Positions 30,245-40,534 of a stretch of DNA of 64,000 nucleotides are shown in pieces (the first letter of the stretch is position 1; every line of letters begins with the position of its first letter). The DNA comes from Cellulomonas carbonis. GTDB lineage: Bacteria; Actinomycetota; Actinomycetes; Actinomycetales; Cellulomonadaceae. The stretch covers positions 124,001-188,000 of the forward strand of contig NZ_BMEB01000001.1 of NCBI RefSeq assembly GCF_014636275.1, written 5' to 3'. Under the pieces are notes generated by a model. That model was not told the DNA's origin. It saw nothing but the letters and a program-made list of their open reading frames with translations, and searched no databases. A program made the translations under genes and the position numbers.

Positions 30245-30634
30245 ATGACGGACGCCCGGGACCCGTCGGTCGGCGGGATCAGCGTCAGCGAGTCGGCGGA
30301 CCGGACGACCGCCCACCTGTGGGGCGAGATCGACGACTCGGTGCGCCAGCAGGCGGGGGCGACCCTCACCCGCGCCCTCGAGCGCGGGCTCCCGGTCGTG
30401 CTCGACGCGAGCAGGGTCGAGTTCATCGACTCCGCAGGCGTGGCGTTCCTCATCCAGCTCTGCACGGTCGCGCGCGAGGAGGGCGTCACGGTGAGCCTCC
30501 ACGAGCCCCCGCGGGTCGTCAGCGAGGTGATCGACCTGCTCGGCCTGCACGACCTGTTCGACGACGTCCCGCCGGACGCGCCCGGCGCCCGCGACGCCGG
30601 CCCGCACGACCAGGCCGACCGCTCGGGGGCGTGA
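30245..30634 (+). CDS. STAS-domain anti-sigma factor antagonist-like protein
   Basis: The 129-residue protein has a STAS fold pattern: TAHLWGEIDDSVRQQAG, PVVLDASRVEFIDSAGVAFL with the phosphorylatable Ser63, and a VSLHEPPRVVSEVIDLLGL segment. Such proteins (SpoIIAA-like) release sigma factors from anti-sigma kinases. No kinase or sigma factor gene is adjacent. The last 25 residues are acidic and probably unstructured. A GAGGGAGG ribosome-binding site precedes the ATG. Confidence 0.85.
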   Translation: MTDARDPSVGGISVSESADRTTAHLWGEIDDSVRQQAGATLTRALERGLPVVLDASRVEFIDSAGVAFLIQLCTVAREEGVTVSLHEPPRVVSEVIDLLGLHDLFDDVPPDAPGARDAGPHDQADRSGA

Positions 30635-30638
30635 GGCG

Positions 30639-31427
30639 TCAGCGGGCCCGGACGGCGGCGACCTGCCGTTCGTGCTCCGACCGGAGCCAGGGGTCCGCGA
30701 GGCGCTCGTCGTCGACCTCGCCCCGGCCCGTGAGCGCGCCGAGGTAGGCGCGGTCCGCGGCGAGCCGACGCAGGGTCTCCGCCCGGTCGGCGCGGTGCCC
30801 GTGACCCGGGACGACGACGCGCACGTCGTGCTCGTGGACGAGCTCCTCGACCCGGTCGAGCGCGGTGAGGTAGGTCGTGACCGGGTCGGCGTCGGCCAGG
30901 TCCAGCAGCGGCACCTCGAGGTCGGACAGGAGGTCGCCCGCGAGGAGCGCGCGTGCCGCGGGTACGACGACGACGGCGGCACCCGGCGCGTGGGCACCGT
31001 GCTCGACGAGGAGCGCCTCCGTGCACCAGGGCAGCGGACCGGCTCGGTGCGGCGTCAGCCGCGCCAGCAGCGCCACGTCGTGACCGGGTGCCTCGGCGTC
31101 GGCGTCCCGCACGAGGTGGGCGCGCTCGCGCCGGGCCGCCTCGCACGCGGCGGGCGTCGCCCAGCGCGGGACGTCGCCGAGTGCGCGCGACCAGACGACG
31201 TGGTCCCAGTGGGGGTGCGTGCTGACCCCGCCGAGGACGGTCAGGTCCCGCTCCGCCACGGCCGCCGCGAGCCCGTCGAGGTCGGCCGGGGTGACGGCGG
31301 GGTCGACGAGCACGCAGGTCGCGTCGTCGGCGACGAGCACCGTCGACGTCGTCGTGTACGCGCGTGCGGTCGCGACGAGCACCCCGGGTGCGACCTCGAC
31401 GAGGTCGCGCGCCGCGGTGCGGGCCAC
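30639..31427 (-). CDS. Metallo-beta-lactamase-fold hydrolase
   Basis: The 262-residue protein has the metal motif STHPHWDHVVWS, a later Asp in ALLAGDLLSDLEV and a His in VVVPGHGHRAD, the usual ligand set of the MBL fold. No signal peptide is seen, so it is cytoplasmic. It is the last gene of map-ppgK-MBL, 19 bp after ppgK, and its end is close to the convergent STAS gene. The substrate is unknown; relatives include glyoxalase II-like thioesterases and lactonases. Confidence 0.85.
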   Translation of the reverse strand: MARTAARDLVEVAPGVLVATARAYTTTSTVLVADDATCVLVDPAVTPADLDGLAAAVAERDLTVLGGVSTHPHWDHVVWSRALGDVPRWATPAACEAARRERAHLVRDADAEAPGHDVALLARLTPHRAGPLPWCTEALLVEHGAHAPGAAVVVVPAARALLAGDLLSDLEVPLLDLADADPVTTYLTALDRVEELVHEHDVRVVVPGHGHRADRAETLRRLAADRAYLGALTGRGEVDDERLADPWLRSEHERQVAAVRAR

Positions 31428-31446
31428 GGGCCGCCGTCCCGGCCGG

Positions 31447-32226
31447 TCAGTCCAGCGCGGTGCCGCGTGCCGCGAGGGCCGCGGCGCCGACGATCCCGGC
31501 GGCGTTGCGCAGCTGGGCGGGGACGACGGGTGTGCGCAGGTCGAGCAGCGGGAGGAACTTCTCGTGCTTCTTGCTCACGCCGCCACCCACCACGATGAGG
31601 TCCGGCCACAGGAGGTCCTCGACGACGCGGAAGTACCGCTGAAGACGCTCGGCCCACTGCTCCCACGAGAGGTCCTCGCGCTCGCGCGCGCTGTCGGCGG
31701 CGCGCGACTCGGCGTCGTGCCCGTCGATCTCGAGGTGGCCGAGCTCGGTGTTCGGCACGAGCGTCCCGTCGACGACGAGGCACGAGCCGATGCCGGTGCC
31801 CAGGGTCACGACGAGGACGACGCCCGGCTTGTCGCGCGCCGCGCCGTAGAGGGTCTCGGCGTACCCGGCGGCGTCGGCGTCGTTGACCGCGAGCACCCGG
31901 CGCCCCGTCGTCCCGCGGACGACCGCCGTGACGTCCGTGCCGATCCACGAGTCGTCCACGTTGGCGGCCGAGCGCGCGACGCCGTGCTGGATGACCGCCG
32001 GGAACGTCACGCCGATCGGGATCTCGGGCGGCAGGTGGAACGAGTCGACGAGCTCGGCGACCGTCGCGGCGACGGCGTCGGGCGTCGACGGCTGGGGCGT
32101 CGGGATCCGGACGCGGTCGGCGGCGAACTCGCCCTCGGCGAGGTCCACGGGCGCGCCCTTGATCCCGCTCCCGCCGATGTCGATGCCGAACGCGGTCGTG
32201 GGCGGGGGAGGGGTGGGGGTGCTCAT
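31447..32226 (-). CDS. ppgK: Polyphosphate glucokinase
   Basis: A 259-residue ROK-family kinase that phosphorylates glucose with polyphosphate (or ATP), common in actinobacteria. The phosphate-1 site is [15 protein letters not shown], the central block [14 protein letters not shown] is typical of PpgK, and [17 protein letters not shown] lies near the end. ATG at 32226 overlaps the map stop by 4 bp. It follows a Pro/Thr-rich run of eight residues at the N-terminus. Confidence 0.94.
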   Translation of the reverse strand: MSTPTPPPPTTAFGIDIGGSGIKGAPVDLAEGEFAADRVRIPTPQPSTPDAVAATVAELVDSFHLPPEIPIGVTFPAVIQHGVARSAANVDDSWIGTDVTAVVRGTTGRRVLAVNDADAAGYAETLYGAARDKPGVVLVVTLGTGIGSCLVVDGTLVPNTELGHLEIDGHDAESRAADSAREREDLSWEQWAERLQRYFRVVEDLLWPDLIVVGGGVSKKHEKFLPLLDLRTPVVPAQLRNAAGIVGAAALAARGTALD

Positions 32227-33113
32227 GGCAGCGTCAGGATCTCCGCTCCGGTCTCGGTGACGACGAGGGTGTGCTCGAACTGCGCGCTGCGTCGGCGGTC
32301 CTTGGTGACGACGGTCCACCCGTCGTCCCACATGTCCCAGTCGTGCGTGCCGAGGTTGAGCATGGGCTCGATCGTGAAGACCATGCCGGGCTCCATGACG
32401 CGCGCGTGCAGCGGCGCGGCGTCGTAGTGCGGGACGACCATCCCCGAGTGGAACGCCTCGCCCACGCCGTGCCCCGTGAAGTCGCGGACGACCCCGTAGC
32501 CGAAGCGGCGCGCGTACGCCTCGATGACCCGTCCGATCACGTTGAGCTCGCGGCCCGGCCGCACCGCGCGGATGCCGCGCATCATCGCCTCGTGCGTGCG
32601 CTCGACGAGCAGCCGCGACTCCTCGTCGACGTCGCCCACGAGGAACGTGGCGCAGTTGTCGCCGTGCACGCCGTCGACGTACGCCGTGACGTCGATCTTC
32701 ACGATGTCGCCGTCCTGCAGGACGGTCGAGTCCGGCACGCCGTGGCAGATGACTTCGTTGACCGACGTGCACAGCGACTTCAGGAACGGCACCTGCTGCG
32801 GGTGCGGCTGGTAGCGCAGCGTCGACGGGTAGGCGCCGTGGTCGCACAGGAACTCGTGGCCGATCCGGTCGAGCTCGTCGGTCGTGACGCCGGGGACGGC
32901 GTGCCGCCCGACCTCGTGCATCGCCTGGGCCGCGAGCCGGCCTGCGACGCGGATCCGCTCGATCGTCTCCGCGTCCTTGACCTCGGAGCCCGTGAACGGC
33001 AGCTCGCGGTTCTTCCCGACGTACTCGGGCCGCTCGATGTGGGCCGGGACCTCCCGGACGGGGCTGACGGTGCCGGGCACCAGCGTGCCCGCCGGCGCGT
33101 GCGCGATCGACAT
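32223..33113 (-). CDS. map: Methionine aminopeptidase, type I
   Basis: The enzyme removes the N-terminal Met after deformylation. The 296-residue protein has the metal ligands of the family: Asp in [16 protein letters not shown] (two Asp), His in [12 protein letters not shown], Glu in FTIEPMLN and Glu in FEHTLVV. The N-terminal extension of about 40 residues ([13 protein letters not shown]) is the type found in actinobacterial MapB and may contact the ribosome. ATG at 33113 follows TAGACT (33126-33121) by seven nt, suggesting leaderless mRNA. First gene of map-ppgK-MBL. Confidence 0.96.
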   Translation of the reverse strand: MSIAHAPAGTLVPGTVSPVREVPAHIERPEYVGKNRELPFTGSEVKDAETIERIRVAGRLAAQAMHEVGRHAVPGVTTDELDRIGHEFLCDHGAYPSTLRYQPHPQQVPFLKSLCTSVNEVICHGVPDSTVLQDGDIVKIDVTAYVDGVHGDNCATFLVGDVDEESRLLVERTHEAMMRGIRAVRPGRELNVIGRVIEAYARRFGYGVVRDFTGHGVGEAFHSGMVVPHYDAAPLHARVMEPGMVFTIEPMLNLGTHDWDMWDDGWTVVTKDRRRSAQFEHTLVVTETGAEILTLP

Positions 33114-33178
33114 GGCTGGCAGTCTACGAAAGCGGGTGGCGCACGGCGCCCGCTGGCTCGACGACGAGGAGGCACCCG

Positions 33179-33415
33179 GTGAGCGGCATGTCGGATGGCA
33201 GGGCAGGCGGCACAGCAGACAGCACAGCAGACGGCGGCGCCCCGCAGTACTGGTTCAACCCCCGCACGCGGGAGGTCGAGGAGGGGATGGTGAGCCCGTG
33301 GTCGGACCGCATGGGGCCGTACCCGACCCGCGAGGCCGCCGAGCGCGCGCTCGAGACCGCCGAGGGGCGCACCGACGCGTGGGACGAGGAGGACCGCCGC
33401 TGGCGCGAGGGGTGA
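33179..33415 (+). CDS. SPOR-like small protein (78 aa)
   Basis: The 78-residue protein contains [20 protein letters not shown] and a following [19 protein letters not shown] helix, ending [10 protein letters not shown], a conserved actinobacterial family usually annotated as SPOR-domain-like. The first 20 residues are low-complexity. GGAGG precedes the GTG at 33179. It is divergent from map and convergent with panB. Peptidoglycan binding is a family inference only. Confidence 0.75.
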   Translation: MSGMSDGRAGGTADSTADGGAPQYWFNPRTREVEEGMVSPWSDRMGPYPTREAAERALETAEGRTDAWDEEDRRWREG

Positions 33416-33434
33416 CGCTCGCAGCGGCGGGGCC

Positions 33435-34259
33435 TCACTCCGCGAAGCTGTGGGTGTCGGTCGGGAAGGCTCCCGACCGTACCTCGTCGTTGTACGCGCG
33501 TGCCGCCGCGCCGAGCGTCGCGCCGATCTCGGCGTAGCGCTTGGCGAAGCGCGGCGACCAGTCGGTCAGGCCGGCCATGTCGCTCCACACGAGGACCTGG
33601 CCGTCGCACGCGGGCCCCGCGCCGATGCCGATGGTCGGCACGGAGAGCACCTCGGTGATGCGCTCGGCGAGCGGTGCGGGGACCATCTCCAGCACGACCG
33701 CGAACGCGCCGGCCTCCTGCAGCGCGAGCGCGTCCTCGGAGAGCCGCTCGGCGGCCTCGTCCCCGCGGCCCTGGACGCGCTTGCCCCCCAGCACGTTCTC
33801 GGACTGGGGCGTGAAGCCCAGGTGCCCCATCACGGGGATGCCGGACGACACGACGAGGTGGACGTGCTCGGCGACGCGGCGGCCGCCCTCGAACTTGACC
33901 GCGTGCGCGCCGCCCTCCTTCATCATCCGGACGGCGGTGGCGTGCGCGTGCGCGGGTGAGGCCTCGTACGAGCCGAACGGCAGGTCGGCCACGACGAGCG
34001 ACCTCCGCACGGCGCTCGTGACGGCACGCGTGTGCCGGATCATGTCGTCCACGGTGACGGGCAGCGTCGTGGCGTGACCGAGGAAGTTGTCGGCGACGGA
34101 GTCGCCGACCAGGAGGACGTCCGTCCCGGCCTCGTCGAAGATCCGCGCGGTCGGGGCGTCGTAGGCCGTGAGCATCGTGATCCGCTCGCCGCGCTCCTTC
34201 GCCTGGCGCAGGTGGTGGACCCGGACACGCCGCAGCGGTGCGGCGGTGCTCTCGCTCAT
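33435..34259 (-). CDS. panB: 3-methyl-2-oxobutanoate hydroxymethyltransferase
   Basis: PanB makes ketopantoate from ketoisovalerate and methylene-tetrahydrofolate, the first committed step to pantothenate and CoA. Motifs: [31 protein letters not shown] with the Mg-binding Asp, VKFEGG, and [19 protein letters not shown]. 274 residues is normal. I start at ATG 34259, with GGGGAGC eight nt before; a frame from 34286 adds nine residues. The start overlaps the nadE stop (ATGA), so the two cofactor genes form an operon. Confidence 0.96.
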   Translation of the reverse strand: MSESTAAPLRRVRVHHLRQAKERGERITMLTAYDAPTARIFDEAGTDVLLVGDSVADNFLGHATTLPVTVDDMIRHTRAVTSAVRRSLVVADLPFGSYEASPAHAHATAVRMMKEGGAHAVKFEGGRRVAEHVHLVVSSGIPVMGHLGFTPQSENVLGGKRVQGRGDEAAERLSEDALALQEAGAFAVVLEMVPAPLAERITEVLSVPTIGIGAGPACDGQVLVWSDMAGLTDWSPRFAKRYAEIGATLGAAARAYNDEVRSGAFPTDTHSFAE

Positions 34260-35905
34260 TCGGTGCTCCCCTTCGGCTCGCGCCACGCGGTCGTCACGGG
34301 GAGCCTACGGTCCCGGCCGAACGCCAGGGCGGTGACCTTGGGGCCGAGCGGGTACTGGCGGCGCTTCCACTCGGCGCGGTCGACGAGCGAGAGCACCTTG
34401 TCCACGACGGCCTCGTCGAAGCCGCGCGCGAGCAGCTCCTCACGGCCCTCGGCGTGCTCGACGTACGCGTCGAGCACCTCGTCGAGCAGGTCGTAGGGCG
34501 GGAGCGAGTCGGTGTCCTGCTGACCGGGCGACAGCTCGGCCGAGGGCGGCTTGGTGATCGAGCTCTCGGGGATCGGCGGGATCTCGCCCGCGTCCGTCGC
34601 GCTGTCGTTGCGCCACCGCGCGAGGGCCCAGACGCGTGACTTGTCGACGTCCTTGATCGGCGCGTAGCCCCCGACGGCGTCGCCGTAGATCGTCGAGTAG
34701 CCCACGGCGAGCTCGGACTTGTTGCCCGTCGCGAGGACGAGGTGGCCCTCGCGGTTGGAGACGCCCATGAGGATGACGCCGCGCACGCGGGCCTGGAGGT
34801 TCTCGCCCGCGACGCCGGGCAGGTCCATCTGGCCCTCGAACGCCTCGACCATGGGGGCGATGGGCTGGACGCGGTAGTCGGCGCCGATCCGCTCGGCGAG
34901 GTCGGCCGCGTCGTCGCGCGAGTGCTCGGACGAGTGGCGCGACGGCATGCTCACGCCGACCACGTTCTCCCCGCCGATCGCGTCGGCGGCCATCGCGGCG
35001 ACGAGCGCGGAGTCGATGCCCCCGGACAGGCCGAGCACGACCGAGCGGAACCCGTTCTTGCGCACGTAGCCCCGCAGGCCCGTGACGACGGCGGTGTACA
35101 CCTCGGCGTCCGGGTCCATCGGCTCGGCGAGCAGGCCCGGCTCGGGGTCGCCGTCCTCCGGGAGGTCGACCACGAGGAGGTGCTCGACGAACTGCGGCGA
35201 GCCTGCGACGGGCGTCCCGTCGGAGGCGACCACGAAGGACCCGCCGTCGAAGACGAGGTCGTCCTGACCGCCCACCATGTTGACGTAGGCGACGGGTGCG
35301 GCGACCTCGGGCGCCCGCCGGCACGCGAGCTCGGCGCGCAGGTGGCCCTTGCCCTCCTCGTACGGCGAGCCGTTGATGACCGCGAGCAGGTCGACGCCCT
35401 CGGCCGCGAGCTGCGCGACCGGACCCCCGTCCTGCCAGATGTCCTCGCAGATGACGACGCCGACGCGCCGCCCGTCGACGTCGACGACGCACGGCGCGGT
35501 GCCGGACGCGAAGATCCGGTACTCGTCGAACACGCCGTAGTTGGGCAGGTGGTGCTTGTCGTAGCGCGCGAGCACCTCGCCGCCGCGCACGACGACGGCC
35601 TGGTTGGTCGCGCGGCCCCCGGGCGTGCGACCCAGCGTGCCGAGCACGACGGTGAGCTCGCCGAGCCCCTCGGCGACGAGGCGGCGCCGGACGTCGTCGA
35701 GCGCGCGCTCGGCGGCCCGCGCGAACGAGTCGCGCAGCGCGAGGTCCTCGATCGGGTAGCCGGTCAGGGTCATCTCGGGGAAGAGCACGAGCCGGGCGCC
35801 GGCGTCGGCGGCGGAGCGTGACCACTCCAGGACGCGGTCGGCGTTGCCGGCGACGTCCCCCACCCACGTGTCGACCTGGGCCAGTGCGATGCGGAGCGAG
35901 GCCAT
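34256..35905 (-). CDS. nadE: Glutamine-dependent NAD+ synthetase
   Basis: The 549-residue enzyme makes NAD from nicotinate adenine dinucleotide using ammonia from glutamine. The N-terminal nitrilase-type amidase (1-260) has Glu in [11 protein letters not shown], Lys in [10 protein letters not shown] and Cys in VVICEDIW. The C-terminal synthetase (270-540) has the P-loop-like [15 protein letters not shown] and the [18 protein letters not shown] block. It is shorter than the mycobacterial form of about 680 residues. ATG at 35905 follows TAGGGT (35918-35913) by seven nt. First gene of nadE-panB. Confidence 0.96.
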   Translation of the reverse strand: MASLRIALAQVDTWVGDVAGNADRVLEWSRSAADAGARLVLFPEMTLTGYPIEDLALRDSFARAAERALDDVRRRLVAEGLGELTVVLGTLGRTPGGRATNQAVVVRGGEVLARYDKHHLPNYGVFDEYRIFASGTAPCVVDVDGRRVGVVICEDIWQDGGPVAQLAAEGVDLLAVINGSPYEEGKGHLRAELACRRAPEVAAPVAYVNMVGGQDDLVFDGGSFVVASDGTPVAGSPQFVEHLLVVDLPEDGDPEPGLLAEPMDPDAEVYTAVVTGLRGYVRKNGFRSVVLGLSGGIDSALVAAMAADAIGGENVVGVSMPSRHSSEHSRDDAADLAERIGADYRVQPIAPMVEAFEGQMDLPGVAGENLQARVRGVILMGVSNREGHLVLATGNKSELAVGYSTIYGDAVGGYAPIKDVDKSRVWALARWRNDSATDAGEIPPIPESSITKPPSAELSPGQQDTDSLPPYDLLDEVLDAYVEHAEGREELLARGFDEAVVDKVLSLVDRAEWKRRQYPLGPKVTALAFGRDRRLPVTTAWREPKGSTE

Positions 35906-36038
35906 GGCGGCAACCCTAGCGACGGTGATCGACCTCGCCAGGCGGCGTCGGACGTCGTCCCGGGCCGCTCGCGGCGTCGTCCCGCCCGGTGGCCGGCCGG
36001 TTCACGCCCCCGTCACGCGCGTACGGCAGGATGGCGCC

Positions 36039-37376
36039 ATGGACAGGCAGCAGGAGTTCGTGCTCCGCACCGTCGAGGAGCGGGACATCCGCTTCATCCG
36101 TCTCTGGTTCACCGACGTGCTCGGCTCGTTGAAGTCGCTCGCGGTCGCGCCGGCCGAGCTCGAGGCCGCGTTCACCGAGGGCATCGGCTTCGACGGCAGC
36201 GCGATCGAGGGCCTCACGCGGGTCTACGAGGCGGACATGCTCGCCAAGCCCGACCCGTCGACGTTCCAGATCCTGCCGTGGCGCGGCGAGCGGCACGGGA
36301 CCGCACGGATGTTCTGCGACATCCTCACGCCCGACGGCGAGCCGTCCCTCGCGGACTCGCGCCACGTCCTCAAGCGCGCCCTGCAGCGCGCCGCGGACAA
36401 GGGGTTCACCTTCTACACGCACCCCGAGGTCGAGTTCTACCTGTTCGAGAACCCGGCGGACCCCGAGAAGCCCCTCGTGCCGGTCGACCAGGGCGGCTAC
36501 TTCGACCACGTGCCGCGCGGCACCGCCCACGACTTCCGGCGCGCCGCGATCACGATGCTCGAGTCGATGGGCATCTCGGTCGAGTTCTCCCACCACGAGG
36601 CGGGACCGGGTCAGAACGAGATCGACCTGCGCTACGCGGACGCACTCACCACCGCGGACAACATCATGACGTTCCGCACGGTCATCAAGGAGGTCGCGCT
36701 CGAGCAGGACGTCTACGCGACGTTCATGCCGAAGCCGCTCGCGGACCACCCGGGCTCGGGCATGCACACGCACCTGTCGCTCTTCGAGGGCGACCGGAAC
36801 GCGTTCCACGAGCCGGGGGCGCCGCTGGGCCTGTCGACGACGGCCCGGCGCTTCATCGCGGGCCTGCTCCACCACGCCGCCGAGATCACCGCGGTGACCA
36901 ACCAGTTCGTGAACTCCTACAAGCGCGTGTGGGGCGGCGCCGAGGCGCCGAGCTACATCTGCTGGGGGCACAACAACCGCTCGGCGCTCGTGCGCGTGCC
37001 GATGTACAAGCCCGGCAAGGGCAACTCGACGCGCGTCGAGTACCGCGGCGTGGACTCCGCGACCAACCCGTACCTCGCGTACGCGCTGCTGCTCGCGGCG
37101 GGCCTCAAGGGCATCGAGGAGGGCTACGAGCTCCCCGAGGGCGCCGAGGACGACGTCTGGGAGCTCACCGACTCCGAGCGCCGCGCGCTCGGGATCGAGC
37201 CGCTCCCCTCGTCCCTCAGCCGGGCCGTGTCGGTCATGGAGCGGTCCGAGCTGGTCGCCGAGACGCTCGGCGAGCACGTCTTCGACTTCGTGCTGCGCAA
37301 CAAGCGGGCCGAGTGGGCGGACTACCGCGCCCAGGTCACGCCGTTCGAGCTGAAGCGGTACCTGCCGGTCCTGTGA
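36039..37376 (+). CDS. glnA2: Glutamine synthetase, GlnA2 type
   Basis: The 445-residue enzyme belongs to type I-alpha. Active-site blocks are DVLGSLKSLAVAP, EGIGFDGSAIEG, HPEVEFYLFENP, SGMHTHLSLFEG and RVEYRGVDSATNPYLAYALL. At the position where adenylylated enzymes carry NLYDLP the sequence is DDVWELT, so the modifiable Tyr is absent. ATG at 36039 follows CAGGAT (36027-36032) by six nt. It is followed by glnE, the same order as in Mycobacterium. Ammonia assimilation is the family role; GlnA2 may act on other amines in some species. Confidence 0.94.
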   Translation: MDRQQEFVLRTVEERDIRFIRLWFTDVLGSLKSLAVAPAELEAAFTEGIGFDGSAIEGLTRVYEADMLAKPDPSTFQILPWRGERHGTARMFCDILTPDGEPSLADSRHVLKRALQRAADKGFTFYTHPEVEFYLFENPADPEKPLVPVDQGGYFDHVPRGTAHDFRRAAITMLESMGISVEFSHHEAGPGQNEIDLRYADALTTADNIMTFRTVIKEVALEQDVYATFMPKPLADHPGSGMHTHLSLFEGDRNAFHEPGAPLGLSTTARRFIAGLLHHAAEITAVTNQFVNSYKRVWGGAEAPSYICWGHNNRSALVRVPMYKPGKGNSTRVEYRGVDSATNPYLAYALLLAAGLKGIEEGYELPEGAEDDVWELTDSERRALGIEPLPSSLSRAVSVMERSELVAETLGEHVFDFVLRNKRAEWADYRAQVTPFELKRYLPVL

Positions 37377-40300
37377 GCAGCGGCCCGGGAGGTACCGGCG
37401 CACGGGGGGAGGCGAACCCCGACGCGCGGCGCGGCCCGAGCGTGCGAGCGCTGCTCGCGCGCGCCGGGTTCCTCGACCTCGGACGCGCTGCGGCCACGCT
37501 CGAGGACCGGGACCTCACCGAGCTGCTCGCGCCGCTGACGGACCTGCCCCTGCTCGACGCGCTCGGCGTCGTCGCCGCACCCGACGAGGCGCTGCTCGGG
37601 CTCAGCCGCCTGGCCACGGCCGTGCGGGGGACGCCACGGGCCGACGACGTCCGGGCAGCCCTCGCGGTCCCGGGCCCGGTGCGCGACCGGCTGCTCGCGG
37701 TCCTCGGCGGCTCGAGCGCCCTCGCCGACCACCTCGTGCGCCACCCCGAGGACGTCGCCGCGCTCGCCGACGACGGCGTGCTCGGCACCGAGGACGTCGT
37801 GGTGCGGGCCGAGCTCCTCGCGGCGGTCGGTGCGGACCCCGACGGGCCCGGGGAGCCGGTCGCGACCGTCGCCGGGCAGGCGGGGGTCGACGCGCTCCGG
37901 CGCGCCTACCGCCGTCGCCTGATGGCGGTCGCCGCCGCCGACCTGGTGAGCTCCGAACCCCTCTCGCTGATGCCCGGCGTCGCCGCGGCGCTCGCCGACC
38001 TCGCGGGGGCCGCGCTCGAGGGTGCGCTCGCCCTCGCGCGTGCCGAGCACCCGGACCACGCGTCCGTGCGGCTCGCCGTCATCGGCATGGGCAAGTGCGG
38101 GGGACGCGAGCTCAACTACGTCAGCGACGTCGACGTCGTCTACGTCGCCGAGCCGGCGGACGGGCACGACGAGAGCGCCGCGCTCGCGGTCGGCGCACGC
38201 CTCGCGACCGCGCTGGCCCGGGTGTGCTCGGGCCCGGGGGCGGAACCGGCCCTGTGGCCCGTCGACGCCGCGCTGCGGCCCGAGGGCAAGAACGGACCGC
38301 TCGTGCGGACGGTCGCGAGCCACGTCGCCTACTACGAGCGCTGGGCCAAGACGTGGGAGTTCCAGGCCCTGCTCAAGGCGCGCACCGTCGCGGGCGACCG
38401 CGACCTCGGCCGCGCGTACACCGACGCGATCCGGCCCATGGTCTGGGCCGCGGTCGAGCGCGAGAACTTCGTCGAGGACTCGCAGGCCATGCGTCGCCGC
38501 GTCGAGGACAACGTCCCCGCGGCCGAGGCGGACCGCCAGCTCAAGCTCGGCGTGGGCGGCCTGCGCGACGTCGAGTTCACCGTGCAGCTCCTCCAGCTCG
38601 TCCACGGGCGCTCCGACGAGTCGATCCGCAGCCCGAACACGCTGCGGGCGCTCGCGGCCCTGTCCGCGGGCGGGTACGTCGGCCGGGAGGACGCGGCGCG
38701 GCTCGCGGTCTGCTACCGGCTGCTCCGCGTGCTCGAGCACCGCATCCAGCTGCACCGGCTGCGCCGGACCCACCTCATGCCGACGTCCGAGGCGGAGCTG
38801 CGTCGGCTCGCCCGCTCGTCACGGCTCGAGCCGGCCGGTCCCGAGGCCGTCCTCGAGCGGTGGCGCGCCGTGCGCCGCGACGTCCGCAACCTGCACGAGG
38901 AGCTCTTCTACCGCCCGCTGCTGCCCGCGACCGCGACGCTGACGCGCGAGGAGGCGAGCCTCGCGCCCGAGGCGCAGCGCGCACGCCTCGCCGCGATCGG
39001 CTACCGCGACCCCGCCGGGGCGCTGCGCCACATCGCGGCCCTCACCGAGGGCGTGAGCCGCCGGGCCGCGATCCAGCGGCAGCTCCTGCCCGTGCTGCTC
39101 GGCTGGTTCGCGGAGGGCAGCGACCCCGACGCCGGGCTGCTCGCGTTCCGTCGCCTCTCCGACGAGCTCGGGACGACGCACTGGTACCTCAAGCTGCTGC
39201 GCGACTCGGGCGTCGCGGCGCACCGGCTCGCGTGCGTGCTGTCGACGTCGCGGTTCGCGGCCGAGGCGCTGTCCCGCTCGCCGGAGTCCGTCACGTGGCT
39301 CGACGCGGACGCCGAGCTCGCGCCGCGCTCGCGCGAGCGCCTCGGCACCGAGGCGGACGCCGTGCTCACGCGGGCCGAGGACGCCCAGGTGGCCGCGATG
39401 CTCCTGCGCGCGATCCGCCGCCGCGAGACGGCGCGGACCGCGGTCGCCCAGGTCCTCCAGGAGCGCACGCCGCAGGAGGCCGCGGCCGCGCTGACCGCCG
39501 CCGTCGACGTCGTGCTCGGCGGTGCGCTGCGGATCGCCGAGCACGAGCACCGCACGGGACCGGACGGTCTCCTCACGCGGTTCGGCGTCGTCGCGATGGG
39601 ACGCCTCGGCGGCGCGGAGCTGGGCTACGGCTCGGACGCCGACGTGATGTTCGTGCACGACCCGCTGCCCGGCGCCGACGAGTCGCTCGCGCAGGCGCAG
39701 GCCGTGTCGATCGCCATGCGGCTGCGTGCGCTGCTGGCAGCCGTGGGTCCCGAGCCGGTGCTCGAGGTCGACGCCGACCTGCGCCCCGAGGGGCGCAACG
39801 GGCCGCTCGTCCGCACGCTCGCGTCGTACGGCGAGTACTACCAGCGGTGGTCGGCGCCGTGGGAGAGCCAGGCACTGCTGCGCGCCCGGCCCGTCGCGGG
39901 CGACGCCGACCTGGGGGAGCGGTTCGTCGCGCTGGTCGACCCGCTGAGGTACCCCGCGGGCGGTGCGGACGCCGCGGCCGTGCGCGAGGTGCGGCGCCTC
40001 AAGGCGCGCATGGAGGCCGAGCGCCTCCCGCGCGGCGTCGACCCGGCGCGACACCTCAAGCTCGGACGCGGCGGGCTCAGCGACGTCGAGTGGACCGTCC
40101 AGCTCCTCCAGATGCTGCACGGGCACGACGTCCCGGCGCTGCGCACGACGTCGACCCTCGACGCGCTCGCGGGGGCGCAGGACGCGGGTCTGGTCGCGGC
40201 CGACGACGCGGCGGTGCTGCGCGACTCGTGGGTCCTGTGCTCGCGGCTGCGCGACGCCCTCGTGCTCTGGACCGGACGCGTGGGCGGCAGCGGCGGCGAC

Positions 40301-40444
40301 GTCCTGCCGCACGACCGTCGCGCGTTGGGTGCGCTCGCGCGCCTGCTCGGGATGCCCCCCGCCTCAGGGGCCGAGCTCGAGGAGACGTACCTGCGGACGA
40401 GCCGTCGCGCCCGCGCGGTCGTCGAGCGCGTGTTCTACGCCTGA
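37373..40444 (+). CDS. glnE: Bifunctional glutamine synthetase adenylyltransferase/deadenylase
   Basis: A 1023-residue protein with two nucleotidyltransferase halves. The N-terminal (deadenylating) half has GKCGGRELNYVSDVDVVYV and the C-terminal (adenylylating) half has GRLGGAELGYGSDADVMFV, each with the GS/D-x-D metal motif; VGGLRDVEFTVQLLQ and GRGGLSDVEWTVQLLQ repeat in both halves. It switches GlnA1 off and on in response to nitrogen. GTG at 37373 overlaps the glnA2 stop by 4 bp. Its real target, glnA1, is not in the window. Confidence 0.96.
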   Translation: MSSGPGGTGARGEANPDARRGPSVRALLARAGFLDLGRAAATLEDRDLTELLAPLTDLPLLDALGVVAAPDEALLGLSRLATAVRGTPRADDVRAALAVPGPVRDRLLAVLGGSSALADHLVRHPEDVAALADDGVLGTEDVVVRAELLAAVGADPDGPGEPVATVAGQAGVDALRRAYRRRLMAVAAADLVSSEPLSLMPGVAAALADLAGAALEGALALARAEHPDHASVRLAVIGMGKCGGRELNYVSDVDVVYVAEPADGHDESAALAVGARLATALARVCSGPGAEPALWPVDAALRPEGKNGPLVRTVASHVAYYERWAKTWEFQALLKARTVAGDRDLGRAYTDAIRPMVWAAVERENFVEDSQAMRRRVEDNVPAAEADRQLKLGVGGLRDVEFTVQLLQLVHGRSDESIRSPNTLRALAALSAGGYVGREDAARLAVCYRLLRVLEHRIQLHRLRRTHLMPTSEAELRRLARSSRLEPAGPEAVLERWRAVRRDVRNLHEELFYRPLLPATATLTREEASLAPEAQRARLAAIGYRDPAGALRHIAALTEGVSRRAAIQRQLLPVLLGWFAEGSDPDAGLLAFRRLSDELGTTHWYLKLLRDSGVAAHRLACVLSTSRFAAEALSRSPESVTWLDADAELAPRSRERLGTEADAVLTRAEDAQVAAMLLRAIRRRETARTAVAQVLQERTPQEAAAALTAAVDVVLGGALRIAEHEHRTGPDGLLTRFGVVAMGRLGGAELGYGSDADVMFVHDPLPGADESLAQAQAVSIAMRLRALLAAVGPEPVLEVDADLRPEGRNGPLVRTLASYGEYYQRWSAPWESQALLRARPVAGDADLGERFVALVDPLRYPAGGADAAAVREVRRLKARMEAERLPRGVDPARHLKLGRGGLSDVEWTVQLLQMLHGHDVPALRTTSTLDALAGAQDAGLVAADDAAVLRDSWVLCSRLRDALVLWTGRVGGSGGDVLPHDRRALGALARLLGMPPASGAELEETYLRTSRRARAVVERVFYA

Positions 40445-40449
40445 CGTGG

Positions 40450-40489
40450 CCCGGGCCCGGCCCGATCGCCGGCGCGATCCCGGCCCGGG
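40450..40489 (+). terminator. GC-rich hairpin after glnE
   Basis: A compound stem: the inner GATCGC with GCGATC, extended by CCCGGGCCCGG with CCGGCCCGGG with one bulge. It starts six bp after the glnE stop. No T tract follows. Confidence 0.55.
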
Positions 40490-40534
40490 ACCATCGCCGC
40501 GCCACGGGCACCGTCCCTGTGCTTCGCTGGGGCG

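Noticed and set aside
36278..40444. A 1388-residue frame including glnA2 and glnE
   Set aside because: The part before 37373 is a shadow of glnA2. GlnE begins at the GTG that overlaps the glnA2 stop.
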